This document shows positions 11,542 through 22,274 of a DNA stretch of 64,000 nucleotides, in pieces. Source of the DNA: Viridothelium virens (lineage: Eukaryota > Ascomycota > Dothideomycetes > Trypetheliales > Trypetheliaceae); contig ML991795.1 in NCBI GenBank assembly GCA_010094025.1, forward strand, positions 186,001 to 250,000, given 5' to 3'. The notes beneath the pieces are model-generated. The model was not told the origin of the DNA and searched no databases. It was given only the letters and a program-made list of their open reading frames with translations. The position numbers and the translations under genes were made by a program. Within the stretch, counting starts at the first letter, position 1. The number at the start of each line of letters is the position of its first letter.

Positions 11542-12171
11542 ATGGGTGCAAAAGTTCCCAGGAATTTCCGTCTGCTCGAAGAGCTTGAGAAGGGCGAAAA
11601 GGGCCTCGGTGCAGGTATTTGAGCTCCATCGCCCCCAGATTGCAGTATGCAGTTGCTGAGAAGATATCAGAAGCATGCTCGTACGGTCTAGAAAATGGTG
11701 ATGACCTTCTCATGTCTAACTGGCAGGCTACCGTTCTTGGCCCACCACATGTTAGTACTACGTTTGTCCCACGTTTGCTATAGCTGACACTAGTCCATGC
11801 AGAGCGTGCATGAGAATCGAATATATAGCGTGAGGATCCACTGCGGCGAGGCTTATCCCGACGTACCTCCAGAAATCACCTTCATTTCCAAGATTAATCT
11901 GCCATGTGTCGATCCGAGAACCGGTAAAGTAAGCGTGGGAGTATATCGGCGTAGAGCCAAGTCTAAAAACACGGCAGGTTGAACATGCAAGACTTCCTTG
12001 CCTTGCTCAATGGAAACGCGATTTCAACATGGAAACAATTCTCATTGAACTCAGAAGGCAATTAAGACTAAACAAATCTTCTGTGGCACATACTGATTAG
12101 GCAACAGGTCGATGGCTCTGCCGGCCCATAAGAAATTACCTCAGCCTGCGGAAGGTTCGACGTACAGTTAG
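11542..12171 (+). CDS. MMS2: Ubiquitin-conjugating enzyme variant MMS2 (UEV)
   Basis: Exons: 11542-11614, 11671-11750, 11803-11928, 11978-12057, 12108-12171; 140 aa. The protein begins [20 protein letters not shown], contains [20 protein letters not shown] and [12 protein letters not shown], and ends [14 protein letters not shown], all hallmarks of Mms2/Uev1. UEVs have the E2 fold without the catalytic cysteine and pair with Ubc13 to build K63-linked ubiquitin chains in error-free DNA damage bypass. Introns are 56, 52, 49 and 50 bp. The fourth intron (12058-12107) starts with GC, not GT; this is the only join found that restores the conserved ELRR-x-MALP sequence in frame. Length equals the family norm. 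Confidence 0.95.
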
Positions 12172-12609
12172 CTTGGGTTGACCAAAAATAAGGAGAGGAT
12201 ATATCCTTTGCATTGGGAGAGGACAATAGTTTAACACCGCCTTAAAGGATCTCCCAAACTTCTCAAATCTCATTTCATGATTACGCAGGCAAGCGACTCT
12301 TGGGGCGAGTATGCATCACGACGGCGCTTTAAGGTTGATCCTGCCTGGAGTAAGTGTTCTCTTGGGGCAATACTGAAATAACAAATATTCAAATTAGCAT
12401 ATCAAGCAGCTGAACAGCTCTTCTCCTACGGCCAGATTTCATGGGGTAGATTGAATGCCCATATGACCGTTAGGGTTGTATCCCTGCCCCGGTCTTTGAG
12501 TTGAGGTGAAATGCCTATGCACGTGACGGCGCGAGACTCAAACTTCGCGGTCCTCGCCCAATCTGCCGAAGGCCATCGCAACATTGAAATAGATGGCTTG
12601 TTGCGATTG
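12172..12609. other. Intergenic region between MMS2 and the LYR-motif gene
   Basis: Holds the 3' UTR of MMS2 and the upstream region of the next gene. An open frame from 12511 runs into the start used below, so a longer N-terminus for that gene is possible. Nothing else recognised. Confidence 0.5.
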
Positions 12610-13555
12610 ATGCCACGTTTCTTAGTCCCAGGACACCATGGGCCCCATCGAAAAGCTGGTAGGGTCATTACATCACGTTCGCTGCTTCCATTTTTCAACG
12701 ACTTATCGACATAAATAGCCATTGCTCTTTATCGAGCCCTCATTACTCAAAGCTACGCAGTAGCACTTCAGCGGGAGGAGCGCGATGCTCTCCAAAGCAT
12801 TATTCGAAACCGATTCAAGGCTCATCGGGTCCTGACTAGCGAGCGTCTCCTACGAAATGCCTTTTGTGCAGGCTACAAGGTAATGCATCCAACTTACTCA
12901 AATGCGTTCAATCTAATTCACGATGTAGGCTTTGGATCATCTAGACGCTGCTGTTCATGGCGACGAACGCAGTATAGCTAATCTACATGAGCTTCTCCCC
13001 AAAGTTCCCCAGAAATTTCGGGATACTACACACAGACCACTTGTGCAGACTAAACGTTATGAAGTGCCATTGCTACCTCTCCACACCGGTCCATCTGTCC
13101 TTGATCGTCCCCTCACAAGAGAAGAAATCAAGGGCCCAAGAAGACCTGCTACGCTGATCTCCGCGAACAGCATACCCTTCCTGCGATTCAAGAAGCCACA
13201 GCCTCGTAATCTCTCTAACCTCCTTCATCAACGGCTCAAACAACGAGCGTCCCGTATTTTTCGCCTAGAAGAAGGCTATGAGATGCTCCTGGTAGCGACT
13301 CAGGAAGACCAATGGGATCAGATTGTCGAAAAGGAATTCAATCTCGGAAATATGCCAGGCCCGGATAACAAGTACCCAAGGCTCACATGGCGTCACGTGT
13401 GGTATCGGCAGATATGGATGATGAGGAGACTTCATGAAGAGGAGAAGGTCAAGAATGCGCTGATGGCAGCAAAAATGCACGATGTTGTCATCAAAGAGCA
13501 GAAGCTAGCAGATGATGAAGCAATGGAGATGAGTGCGAGAAGTAAAGTTAGTTGA
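12610..13555 (+). CDS. Complex I LYR-family protein, probably mitochondrial
   Basis: Exons: 12610-12658, 12719-12879, 12929-13555; 278 aa; introns of 60 and 49 bp. The N-terminus MPRFLVPGHHGPHRKA runs across the first junction into AIALYRALI, which carries the LYR tripeptide at residues 20-22 followed by a basic helix (IIRNRFKAHR). LYR proteins are small matrix adaptors that dock acyl-carrier protein and help assemble respiratory complexes, Fe-S targets or the mitoribosome. The remaining 200 residues are fungal-specific, rich in R, K and W, and end in a charged helix. The basic, Arg-rich start fits mitochondrial import. Which complex it serves is unknown. The start is the ATG that gives the correct phase into the LYR exon; an in-frame upstream ATG exists at 12511. 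Confidence 0.75.
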
Positions 13556-14135
13556 GAAGGCGATAGAACCAGGAGACAAAGCCCGACTCAGCTGGTCTCT
13601 GCTGTGACTGTGAAGATAGCTTTCAATAGCTGCCCCTTCGTGATCCGGGTATGCAACGAAACCTGCCTAAAAAAGTTTGGTCGTCATCTTCGTCATCCAA
13701 AACTCGGGTCAGCGGGTCCAATCTCAGCAGATTTCTAATTCAATGCTCCTTGAGTTCTTTTAATTATTTCACAACTCTTATCGTCCGAGCAATCATCGCA
13801 ATGCACAAAGAAATCAGATGGCTTTGTCATGTGGAGTGTCGGAGTTTACTCCGCAAGTGAAGTATCTGTCTCCAGAGCAGTACTCCGAGGAAGTAGTGGC
13901 AGAGGTCATGCTTCAAACTGAACGAAATATTGCAACACTGCTTCAATTTATCTTTACGGCCTTCACTAGTCAGAATCAAATGTCAGCAAGTCACTAGCAC
14001 CATCTCAATCTACAAAGTCATGACGTCGTAGTTTAGCCACTGTTCCCGCAACCTACTCAGCACCTTTGGCGGTCCACGCTGAAGAGTGATCCTTTACTTT
14101 CGTCTCAACTTATTTTGGATTCCAAATCCATTACA
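13556..14135. other. Intergenic region, no gene recognised
   Basis: About 580 bp between two plus-strand genes. Short open frames only, none with recognisable motifs; probably 3' UTR plus the promoter of the NTF2-like gene. Confidence 0.5.
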
Positions 14136-14779
14136 ATGTCCAATGCAGAGCAGATAACCCAAAATTATGAGCAGCGTCCCGATCCTCAGCTACTCACCGG
14201 CGATAATGAGGGTCAAGTCGACTATGAGCCCCATCCCAATCAATCCATTTCGGTATCGCAGGAGCATGAGCATATTGTAAAGTGTATTACAAATCTGTAC
14301 AGTGGTAGCGCGAGTGAGGAGGACATGAAGGTTTATGCAGAAAAGGCAATTTATGATGATCCGTGGAGTTACTGCGATACCAGGTACAAGATTGCTGGAC
14401 AGTGGTACGGTAGGTCTTTCTACACTGCAATAATTCGCTGCGCTCTATTTGTCGTGTTACTGTTGTTCAATCATTGATGTTGGATGAAGGAATCCCAAAG
14501 GTCATGGCTTCGTCCAGGACATTAGCGACAGAAATTGTGGAGGACTCCCCGACCTCAATCAAGTTTAAGCTTCAACAAGAGTACAAGCCCAAAGTGCTGC
14601 ACATCTCGAAGCCGGTCAACAGTTTGGCGACTCTGACGCTGGATGATGAGGGAAAGGTGAAATACCACAAAGACATGTGGAATGAGAAGGATTACAGCCA
14701 TGAGGGTCTAGGAAAGATTTTCAAGACGTTAAATGGTGACTACCTTACCGGTGTAACGAATCCGCCTGACAGTCTATGA
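14136..14779 (+). CDS. NTF2-like (SnoaL-type fold) hypothetical protein
   Basis: Exons 14136-14409 and 14490-14779 with an 80-bp intron; 187 aa. The ATG at 14136 is the first in frame. After a disordered 45-residue start, the segment EHEHIVKCITNLYSG, then EDMKVYAEKAIYDDPWSYCD and KIAGQWYG resemble the small alpha+beta NTF2/SnoaL-like proteins common in filamentous ascomycetes, where a helix pair is followed by a curved sheet. The second exon supplies the remaining strands (TSIKFKLQQEYKP, LATLTLDDEGKVKYHKDMW). No catalytic residues can be assigned and no pathway is implied by the neighbours. Family assignment is by pattern only. Confidence 0.75.
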
Positions 14780-15111
14780 CCCGAGTCTCGCTGGGCGGCA
14801 AAAACATGTATATCCATAGAATATGTTGTAATATAGCGTAGGAGTTTTTCACGGGGTTCAGGAATATTGAGATCATGTGAATTCGGCCGTTAAACCTGAA
14901 TGCCGAATATTCACTCGCTTATCGTATTTATTCTCATCATAAGTAATCAGTCCTTCACCAAAAGCGCAGTGGATTTGAATCCTGCCTTCAGCCTAGCATT
15001 AGACAGAGCAGCAGACACATACGGTTTTCCGACAGAAGCGTGGATAACCTGACTTAGGAGTGCTACGCACACCACAAAATCCCACATACTGCCAGATACC
15101 ACTCTTGACCT
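14780..15111. other. Convergent intergenic region
   Basis: 332 bp between the 3' ends of the NTF2-like gene and GIR2. AT-rich near 14800-14950, as expected for 3' UTR and polyadenylation signals. No gene recognised. Confidence 0.5.
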
Positions 15112-15972
15112 TCATTCCCCACCCACTTTCAACCCCTCCATACCCGCCAACGCATCCTGCCCTTCCTCCACCTCGTCCTCCTCCCCCTTCCCCACCAACC
15201 CCCTCTCCCACAGCTGCCTCCCCGTCAACCTCTTCTCCTCGCCCCCCGCCCCCTTCCCCTTCCTCCTCTTCTCCTCCACCTCACTCTCCTCCCTCCGCCG
15301 CCTCTCCTCCTCCTCCCTCACCTCGCCACGAAACCTCTCGCGCCACTCCAAGAACCGGTCTCTTGTGACCTGCGTCCCCTGGAACTTGCGATTCTCCTCC
15401 GCCTCCGCGGCGCGGCTCTCGACCTCGCGCTGCGCCGCGATCGCGTCCCGCCGCTCGGTGATGAGCAGCTCGGCAGAGTCTTTGAGCGTCGAGACGAGGG
15501 TGAAGATCATGGCGATGCCGAGGTTTTCGTCGATGCTGGGTTGGAGGGCGGAGAGCAGGCGGGGCTTGTCGGACTGGAGGTCGAGATGGGGGTGTTTGGG
15601 GGCGTTGGGCGGGGTGGAGAGGTCTAGGTAGGGGGCTTCGTCGGGGTAGGCATCTGGGTAGCGGACTTGGAGGATGAGGGTCGCTGGGGAAGGTTGTGAG
15701 ATTAAATGGCCTAGGAAAGAACTTGAGGTGGATGCTCACGAGGTCTTGATTCTGAGTCATCGTCATCAGAGGCGACGTCAAGTGTTATTGATATCCGGTA
15801 TTCGGTTTCTGAGATGTCTTTTTGTGGTCAGCCTGGCTGGTCTGGCTTGCCGCAACAAGATTGTGTGAAGTACGATTGTCCCGATTTCGAGATATAAAGA
15901 CGGACCTTGGATCTCATCCGGAAAAATCGAGTCGAGCACCTCCCGCTCCTCCTTCTGCTCATCTATGCCCAT
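15112..15972 (-). CDS. GIR2: RWD-domain protein, GIR2/RWDD1 (DFRP2) homologue
   Basis: Exons (minus): 15972-15906, 15808-15740, 15683-15112; introns 97 and 56 bp; 235 aa. It opens MGIDEQKEEREVLDSIFPDE, the classic RWD start, and includes LILQVRYPDAYPDEAP with the YPxxxP signature. After the RWD fold (about residues 1-120) comes a charged helix with DRFLEWRERFRGEV, typical of the DRG-family-regulatory region, then a Lys/Glu-rich tail. In yeast, Gir2 binds Gcn1 and the GTPase Rbg2 on translating ribosomes. It lies head-to-head with ACL4, 215 bp between starts. Strong G-rich bias of the coding strand in the last 250 bp. Confidence 0.88.
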
Positions 15973-16187
15973 GTTTTCGAAGTGGTGAGATTAAGGTGGG
16001 ATGTAAATATTTGTGCCTTTTCGGGAATAGCGCCGTAATTTTGGAGCTTCATTAATTTAATTCTCTTGTGCGGAGCATCAGATTTAATATTTCCATCACC
16101 GAAAATATTTACGCAAATAAGGAGCAAGCTACACCATAAAAGGTCAAAATCCTGGCCACAATCAGATGTTCATAACCTCAAGATAGC
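15973..16187. promoter_or_regulatory. Shared divergent promoter of GIR2 and ACL4
   Basis: 215 bp between the two starts, AT-rich compared with the flanking exons (several AATATTT tracts near 16085-16115). Two translation-related genes share it. No binding site assigned. Confidence 0.5.
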
Positions 16188-17430
16188 ATGCAGGCGAGGA
16201 AAGTATTCAAGATGGCAAAAATAAAACCCCAGCACAAATCACCATCTTCCAAGCGAAAAAAACAAAAATCGCAAAAGCGACAGCAAGACCCAGCAGAGCT
16301 CTACGCTCAAGCACTGAGCCTGCTCCAGACTGGACAGCCTGAAGAAGCTTTTACGATTGCTCAAAAATTACTCAAAGTCGTCACGCCAACACCAACTTTC
16401 ACATTAGCATCCTTGCCTGCTTTAAGCTTATTAGGGGAAATCTCTATCGAACTTGGCGATGCAGAACAATCGCGCACATATTTCACTGATGCGGCAAAGC
16501 TGGATCCTGAAGGTCAGATTAAAGAAGATGAGGGTGGTGGCGCGGAGAAGTTTCTCTGGCTCGCGCAACTGTGTGAAGAAGGAGGCAAGGAGAGCGTCGA
16601 GTGGTTTGAGAAGGGCGCAAAGGTGTTGCGGCAAGACGTCGCTGAGCTCGAAGATGCAGCGAGGGATGAGACAGCGCAGATGATTCTGGAGGAGAAGAAG
16701 AGGAGGCTGGCAAACGTGCTTTGTGGAGTTACTGAGGTTTACATGACTGATCTATCGTACGTTCCGACCTGAGATAGGAGAGACCTGTTACTGATTTAAC
16801 AGATGGGAGGACGATGCGGAAGCGCGTTGTGAAGCTTTAGTGACCGAGGCTTTACTGGTCTCGCCTGACAATCCTGAGGTGTTGCAAACCTTGGCATCTG
16901 TTCGAATATCTCAAACACGGGTAGAGGACGCGAGATCGGCGTTGCAGAGGGGTCTGTCCCTGTGGAAGGATCTGCCACCGGAAGATACAACAGTTCCAGA
17001 CTTCCCAACGAGGATATCGCTTTGTAGGTTACTCATCGAGGCTGGTTTACAGGACGATGCCATGGACGTGCTGGAAAGACTGGTGCTCGAAGATGATCAA
17101 AGCGTCGAAGCATGGTACCTGGGCGGCTGGTGCCAGTTCCTGATCGCTGAAGCACAGAAGGAAGACGCCAATGTCACTTCGAACGGTTCAGCCAATGGGG
17201 AGCAATCAGCACTTGAAGACGTCATGAAGTCAAGCCGGAAGTGGCTTCTCAATAGCTTGAAGCTCTATCAACAGCTTGACTACGAGGATGAACGACTAGG
17301 CGAACATGCAAAGGAACTGATAGCTACACTGAACAACACTCTCGGCCCTCCAGTGGAAGACGATGGAGCCGACGATGATGAATGGGAGGATGAGGAAGCC
17401 GAGGAAGATCATGAAATGGAGGCGAGCTGA
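16188..17430 (+). CDS. ACL4: TPR protein, assembly chaperone of ribosomal protein L4 (ACL4-like)
   Basis: Exons 16188-16756 and 16803-17430 with a 46-bp intron; 398 aa, or 390 if the second ATG (16212, MAKIKPQHK) is used, which is more typical. A Lys-rich start is followed by TPR helices (AELYAQALSLLQTGQPEEAF; DAEQSRTYFTDAAKLDPEGQ; NPEVLQTLASVRISQTRVED; DAMDVLERLVLEDDQSVEAW) and a very acidic tail (DDDEWEDEEAEEDHE). This order matches yeast Acl4, which captures nascent uL4 and carries it to the pre-60S particle. The acidic tail probably shields basic regions of uL4. Divergent neighbour GIR2 also works on ribosomes. An open frame that overlaps the stop codon downstream is judged to be 3' UTR. 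Confidence 0.88.
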
Positions 17431-18142
17431 TGAAGCGGGAACAGCCCAAAAATAGCGTATATCAGCACACAGACGACATTTCTATACCTGAAAGTGGTCC
17501 TGCAGGGATCCTCCTCCGGGCGTTGAGGGCACGAGCATACGTGTCAAACGGTCGAATGGCTCATCCTAGCTGCACCAGGAGGACTGGCATGCCGCGTTCC
17601 AGACAGACTCGCTATACATCCTGCGGGGTGGGCTTGACCAAAAAAAGAGCCGGTACGGAAGCCTTTCGCGATTCGACCAAGAACGAGTACCGCTCGGAAA
17701 AGTGTCTGTCACCATAACCTTTTTCGTAGTTTGAGGTAGCAGCAAAGCCTGCCAGCAAGTTTGCCAACCTTCGCGGTAGCATACCTCTAAAGGGACTTTC
17801 TGAAAGAAGCTGGTGAATCCATCGGGCAAATAAGGTTACCTAGGGAGCTTTAGTATACCAGACACCGCCAACATAGGCAAACGATACTTGGAACTGCTAT
17901 GCACAAGCTGCAGACATCCTTCAATGCGATGACATTTGATACACAGAGGCCGGTAGATATACTTGAATTTTGAACATAGTTCGAAAATGATGCAATCTTG
18001 ATATTCGCTAAAGAAACCGCCACTCTGAAGATTGTGAAAATCTCCATAACTTAGAAAAAACGCACTTCAAAATGCATACCAAGCAAGCGCTCTTCTTCCA
18101 CATCCCTCAACCCTTTACGACTCCCTTCAAAGTTCTCTCCCC
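17431..18142. other. Convergent intergenic region
   Basis: About 710 bp between the ends of ACL4 and the P450 gene. Contains only short open frames without recognisable motifs. Confidence 0.5.
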
Positions 18143-19913
18143 TCATAGATCCCTTGTCCTCTCCTCGCTCTCCCCAATCCACTGCTCTAACGCGCCCAAA
18201 TCCCTCACCTTCGCCCTCACGCGAAACCTCTTCGGGTCCATCGTCAGCGACGTCGGAATCGCATTCGCCTCGATGCAATCCAGCACAGGCCGCTGAGTCG
18301 GGTCGCCGCTTTCGCTGAGCTCGAACGCAACGATGAGACGCAGGAATGCGGTGTAGAGCTCGCGGTTGGCGAGGTGCGACCCGGCGCACATGCGAGAGCC
18401 TGCGCCGTAGCCGTAATGCGGAGTCCCTGTGAGGGAAGGCAGCGAGGAGGAGGTGTCGGAGAGGTAGCGGGTTGGGTCGAAGGTCGTAGGGGATTTGAAG
18501 TGGGTGGGGTCGTAGTCTGCGGCGTAGGCATTCTAAGAGGCGGTGGGGCGTTAGAGATTGCATTTCGGGTTTCTGACGTAATTGTGGTAAGGGAAGCGTG
18601 GGAATGGGGGAGGCTTACCATGTAGAAGGTTGTCCCGGCGGGGATCACTGCGCCGTCGTATTTGATGTCCTTGACGCTGACGCGAGGAAGGCAGATGGGG
18701 ATGACGGTCCAGTAGCGGAGGGTCTCTTTGACTAGGGCGGTGATGTAGGTGACTTTTTCTTCCACGAGACATTTCTCCCAGGCATCGCCGTCGGGATAGA
18801 CTTTCAGGATTTCTTCGTAAGCGCGCTTCTGAATCTCTTGGCCTTCGGGTGAGGCAAGGAAGCCGACGGTCATGATGATATTCCCGGGAACAGTATCCAG
18901 GCCAGCGGAAACCATGGTCAAACCTATGGATTTGATCTCGGCTGTGGCGAGGTCAGACACTTATTCTGGTCGACAGGTCCCATGCGAGAGGATCATACCT
19001 TCATTTAGCTTAGCCTCGGGATCTTTCAGGATATTTCCTGTGATGCACGGCTTGTCTGTCCCATTGGCGATTCTCTCCTTGAGCATGTCTAGTAGCTTCG
19101 TCATGTAAATATCTCTTCTCGCGCGGTATTCCTTGGCTTCCGTGCTGCTGCTAGGCCACAACCTCATCAGGGGAATGTAGTCCTGCCAGTTATTGCTCGT
19201 GCTCCTGAAATTGCTAATCACCCTCTCTACCCAAGTGATTTCCTTGAGCATCTCATCTTCGATCGTCCCTTCGATACGGAATCCATAATTCAGAGTTAGG
19301 CTCGTGTTAAGCGCAAACCTCTGGAAGTAGCCATTGACATCGATCTCCTTTTTCCCTTCGTCCGAATTTTTCAGCATCTCCTTGATGCTGACGGTAGATT
19401 CGAGGTCGATGATTGGCATATAGGATTGCACGGCTGGACGATTCAGTGCAGTAGCTGCGGCTTTACGCCGTTGCTTACATGACTCATCCCATGGTGAAGT
19501 GCCAATTGTGAAACCCTGGGAGCTGGACACGACTGAATGAAAAGTGTGAAGTGTCGGGCGAGATATAAGTGCGGACTGATTGTTGATCCAGAGTTGCTTC
19601 ACTGAATCAAAAGAGTTGGCAAATACGATCCTCTGTTGACTGGGTTAGACCCGAGTGACCAACATAAACGCTACAGAAGTCACCAAATGCATACCCTGTT
19701 ACCCAATCTCGCCTGAAAAACAGGGCCATGTTTCTCTGCCCATTTCCGGGCAACCACAGCATGCTTATTTCCTAATTCGAAGAGGCTTCCGAAGACCGGA
19801 TATCCAGGAACCTCAGGTAAACCTTTGATTTTAGGGACATCCGTACGGCTAAGAAATCGAATAAGTAAATATATTACAGCAATGGCGGCGAAGCTGTAAA
19901 CTTGAGTTGACAT
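18143..19913 (-). CDS. phacA: Cytochrome P450, phenylacetate 2-hydroxylase type (CYP504A)
   Basis: Exons (minus): 19913-19695, 19632-18999, 18941-18619, 18532-18143; introns 62, 57 and 86 bp; 521 aa. An N-terminal membrane anchor (FAAIAVIYLLIRF) precedes the Pro-rich hinge. The I-helix reads SAGLDTVPGN, the K-helix KETLR, and the haem loop YGAGSRMCAG with the axial cysteine at residue 441. Segments such as SALISRPTLHTFH and QGFTIGTSPWDESCKQRRKA match, as I remember it, Aspergillus PhacA, which ortho-hydroxylates phenylacetate so that the ring can go on to homogentisate. The neighbours are fumarylacetoacetase and homogentisate dioxygenase, the later steps of the route, which supports the call. 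The related CYP504B (3-hydroxyphenylacetate 6-hydroxylase) is the main alternative. Confidence 0.9.
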
Positions 19914-20412
19914 CGTAATGAGCAAATTGTGGTAGCTCTGACTGGTTCTTGAGGGATCAATTGTGGACAAAGGACAAATGGACTGTGCTATGGTTTGACT
20001 ACCTCAGAGATAAAGGCCTCTGGGTTCTTATATGAAAAGGAAGGTTCAGATAAAAGTGAGCAGAATACGGAAAGAATTATGCTTAGCCCGGCCAAGCTCT
20101 CTACGCTTTGTTTGAGTAGAAAACTAGAGCCGATGTTTTCCGGCTGACCCTGTTCTACAGAACGATCCCCGTGCCGCTCCTAGAGGGACTACATTAGAGC
20201 GTTAGTGTGTGCCGCAGAGTTTCGTGTGGATCGGGAGGTATACCTTAGGGCTGCAGGTATTGGAGTCCGACAGACTACGAAGAGCGGAAATGATGCCGCA
20301 CTTCATGGCCCGTGAATCCGGCAAGCCCTACAAGGATTGTAATATATGTGCAGCTTTCGAAGATCAAATGCAGGGTAGCTTTCCAACTTAAACTCATTAC
20401 AAACTTTGGAGA
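19914..20412. other. Promoter of the P450 and 3' region of fumarylacetoacetase
   Basis: About 500 bp upstream of the P450 start on the minus strand. Likely carries its promoter and the fahA 3' UTR. No gene recognised; phenylacetate-responsive elements cannot be identified by eye. Confidence 0.45.
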
Positions 20413-21723
20413 CTATCCAATATGGGGCTGAAGATTGATAGCCGCTTCAATTGTCCCAACACATTCTCCAAATCCCACTAGGCTGTCCTCATTATTTCCG
20501 CAAACACCTTTGATAGTAACAGTGTCCCCATCTTCAAGGAATGTCCGCTCTTCGCCACCTTCTAGCCTAATCGGATCTTTACCATTCCATGTCTGTTCAA
20601 TTAAAGCTCCTCGCTCAGTGGGCTCCAATCCGCTGATTGTGCCGGAGCCCAGAAGGTCTCCCACGTTCATCGGACAGCCAGTAATGGAATGGTGAGCCAG
20701 CATTTGGGGGAAAGAAAATAGCAAGTTCTTCGAGGAAGTTGTTGCAATTGTTGTGGTCTTTCCCGATTCGGGAGTTAGATTGACTTGGAGCCTAATATCG
20801 TACATATTCTCTTTCCTCTTCTCTCGTAGATACGGGAGAAGCTCCGTTTCCTGCGATAACCCCTTAGTCATGAAGGGCTCCAATGCATCAACCAGCACTA
20901 TCCAAGGCGATATTGTTGTACCGAAATTTTTCGCATTGAATGGACCTAGTGGCACATATTCCCATGCCTGGATATCTCTTGCCGACCAATCATTCATCAG
21001 AACTACACCAAAAATGTTTTCTTCTGCTGCACTTATCGTGATGGGTTCACCCAACTTGTTTGGTTTGCACACTAAAGCCCCAAGCTCTAGTTCGATATCG
21101 AGCTTCTTGCAAGGGGAGAAAATGGGCTGCTTAGGCGTCGCTACTGGATTTTCAAGAATTTGCCCTTGGGGACGGCGTATCCGTGTACCCGAAACAACGA
21201 CAGAAGAAGCCCGGCCATGGTATCCTACTGGAAGATGATTGTAGTTTGGCTGTAATGCATTGTCTTTCCCTCTGAACATAGACCCAACGTTGAATGCGTG
21301 ATTCCTCCCAGCATAGAAGTCTGTATAGTCTCCAATGTGCATCGGTAGATGTGTTTTGACCTCCTTGAGCGGAATTAGTACTTCTCTTTGAAGCGAAGTA
21401 TTGGATTTGAGTATTTCCGAATGAGGGGTGTTCTCGGAGAAGACGCTTTGTATGTACTTGCGCACGACGCTGTGTATAGGACGGCCAAGGGCAGCGAAGG
21501 CGTTTAGTGTAGTCTGAGAGAAGACTGTCTGATGAGGCTGGATGATTGAGCACGCGGAGAATCCATTTTTTGCAGTGAATGCTTCAAGATCCAGTGCGTA
21601 GTCGCCAATCGCTACCGCAGGCCGGGGCTTTGGCGAAGCATCTGTCGAGATGATGCCAAAGGGTATGTTAGCAAGGGAGAAGTGAGACCCCCTAGGGATC
21701 GATAGCCATGATCTCAGAGACAT
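20413..21723 (-). CDS. fahA: Fumarylacetoacetase
   Basis: Single exon, 436 aa, starting MSLRSWLSIP at 21723; the frame is open further upstream (to 21774), but this start matches the family length. It has the N-terminal SH3-like FAH domain and the C-terminal catalytic FAH domain. Recognisable active-site blocks are HIGDYTDFYAGRNHAFNVGS, PVGYHGRASSVVVSGT, KLDIELELGALV and VVLMNDWSARDIQAWEYVPL, which hold the metal-binding Asp/Glu residues, and the late PMNVGDLLGSGTISG. The enzyme splits fumarylacetoacetate into fumarate and acetoacetate, the final step of Tyr/Phe/phenylacetate breakdown. It is divergent from hmgA, sharing a 551-bp upstream region, as expected for co-induced genes. Confidence 0.97.
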   Translation of the reverse strand: MSLRSWLSIPRGSHFSLANIPFGIISTDASPKPRPAVAIGDYALDLEAFTAKNGFSACSIIQPHQTVFSQTTLNAFAALGRPIHSVVRKYIQSVFSENTPHSEILKSNTSLQREVLIPLKEVKTHLPMHIGDYTDFYAGRNHAFNVGSMFRGKDNALQPNYNHLPVGYHGRASSVVVSGTRIRRPQGQILENPVATPKQPIFSPCKKLDIELELGALVCKPNKLGEPITISAAEENIFGVVLMNDWSARDIQAWEYVPLGPFNAKNFGTTISPWIVLVDALEPFMTKGLSQETELLPYLREKRKENMYDIRLQVNLTPESGKTTTIATTSSKNLLFSFPQMLAHHSITGCPMNVGDLLGSGTISGLEPTERGALIEQTWNGKDPIRLEGGEERTFLEDGDTVTIKGVCGNNEDSLVGFGECVGTIEAAINLQPHIG

Positions 21724-22274
21724 TCTTGATCGTGCTTCCGGAGAGCTTCGGGTCTGCTTTGAGACAATTCCCAATGAAGATTGTTCGTCATGTCGGAGGT
21801 CGCGAGGGCTTCCTCTGTTTGACGAATCTCCAGGTGGAAGGAAAGGCCAGGGTCAGAATGGATGCACAATGCACTTTAACGTCACTGTTTGAAAAGGTGG
21901 TGGAATTAGTTCCGCGGACGGAGCCTCATAACTCTTCATAGGATTCCGCGCCTTTTCCATGCTTCTCCGCATTTGTGCTACATGTTCCGCCAATACCCGT
22001 GACAAAGTCGTCGTACTATGCATTTTTGGAGCTATTACAGCGTGCTTGGTATACACCTTGTCAATTCTCGGCCTTCAGCTCAAATTAAAACCGGAGCAAT
22101 GGAAACGGAGGACAGGCACTTCGCCAGAGCAAAACATTCTCGGAAGGAAACACAACACCTATATGTGTGAAATCTAAAAAGGACTGTATTAAAGGAAGTC
22201 TATCTCGAGGAAGACATCGTCGACTCAAAGAATCGTCAACGCCGTAGATATTAGTAAAGACGACTGGACAAAGT
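21724..22274. promoter_or_regulatory. Divergent promoter of fahA and hmgA
   Basis: 551 bp between the two starts; the only region that can co-regulate both genes of homogentisate breakdown. Short open frames inside show no family match. No regulator gene is adjacent and no binding site can be assigned by eye. Confidence 0.55.

Noticed and set aside
17430-17717. Open frame whose ATG overlaps the ACL4 stop codon
   Set aside because: Composition is not protein-like, no motif; overlapping stop-start coupling is not expected in fungi. Treated as 3' UTR.
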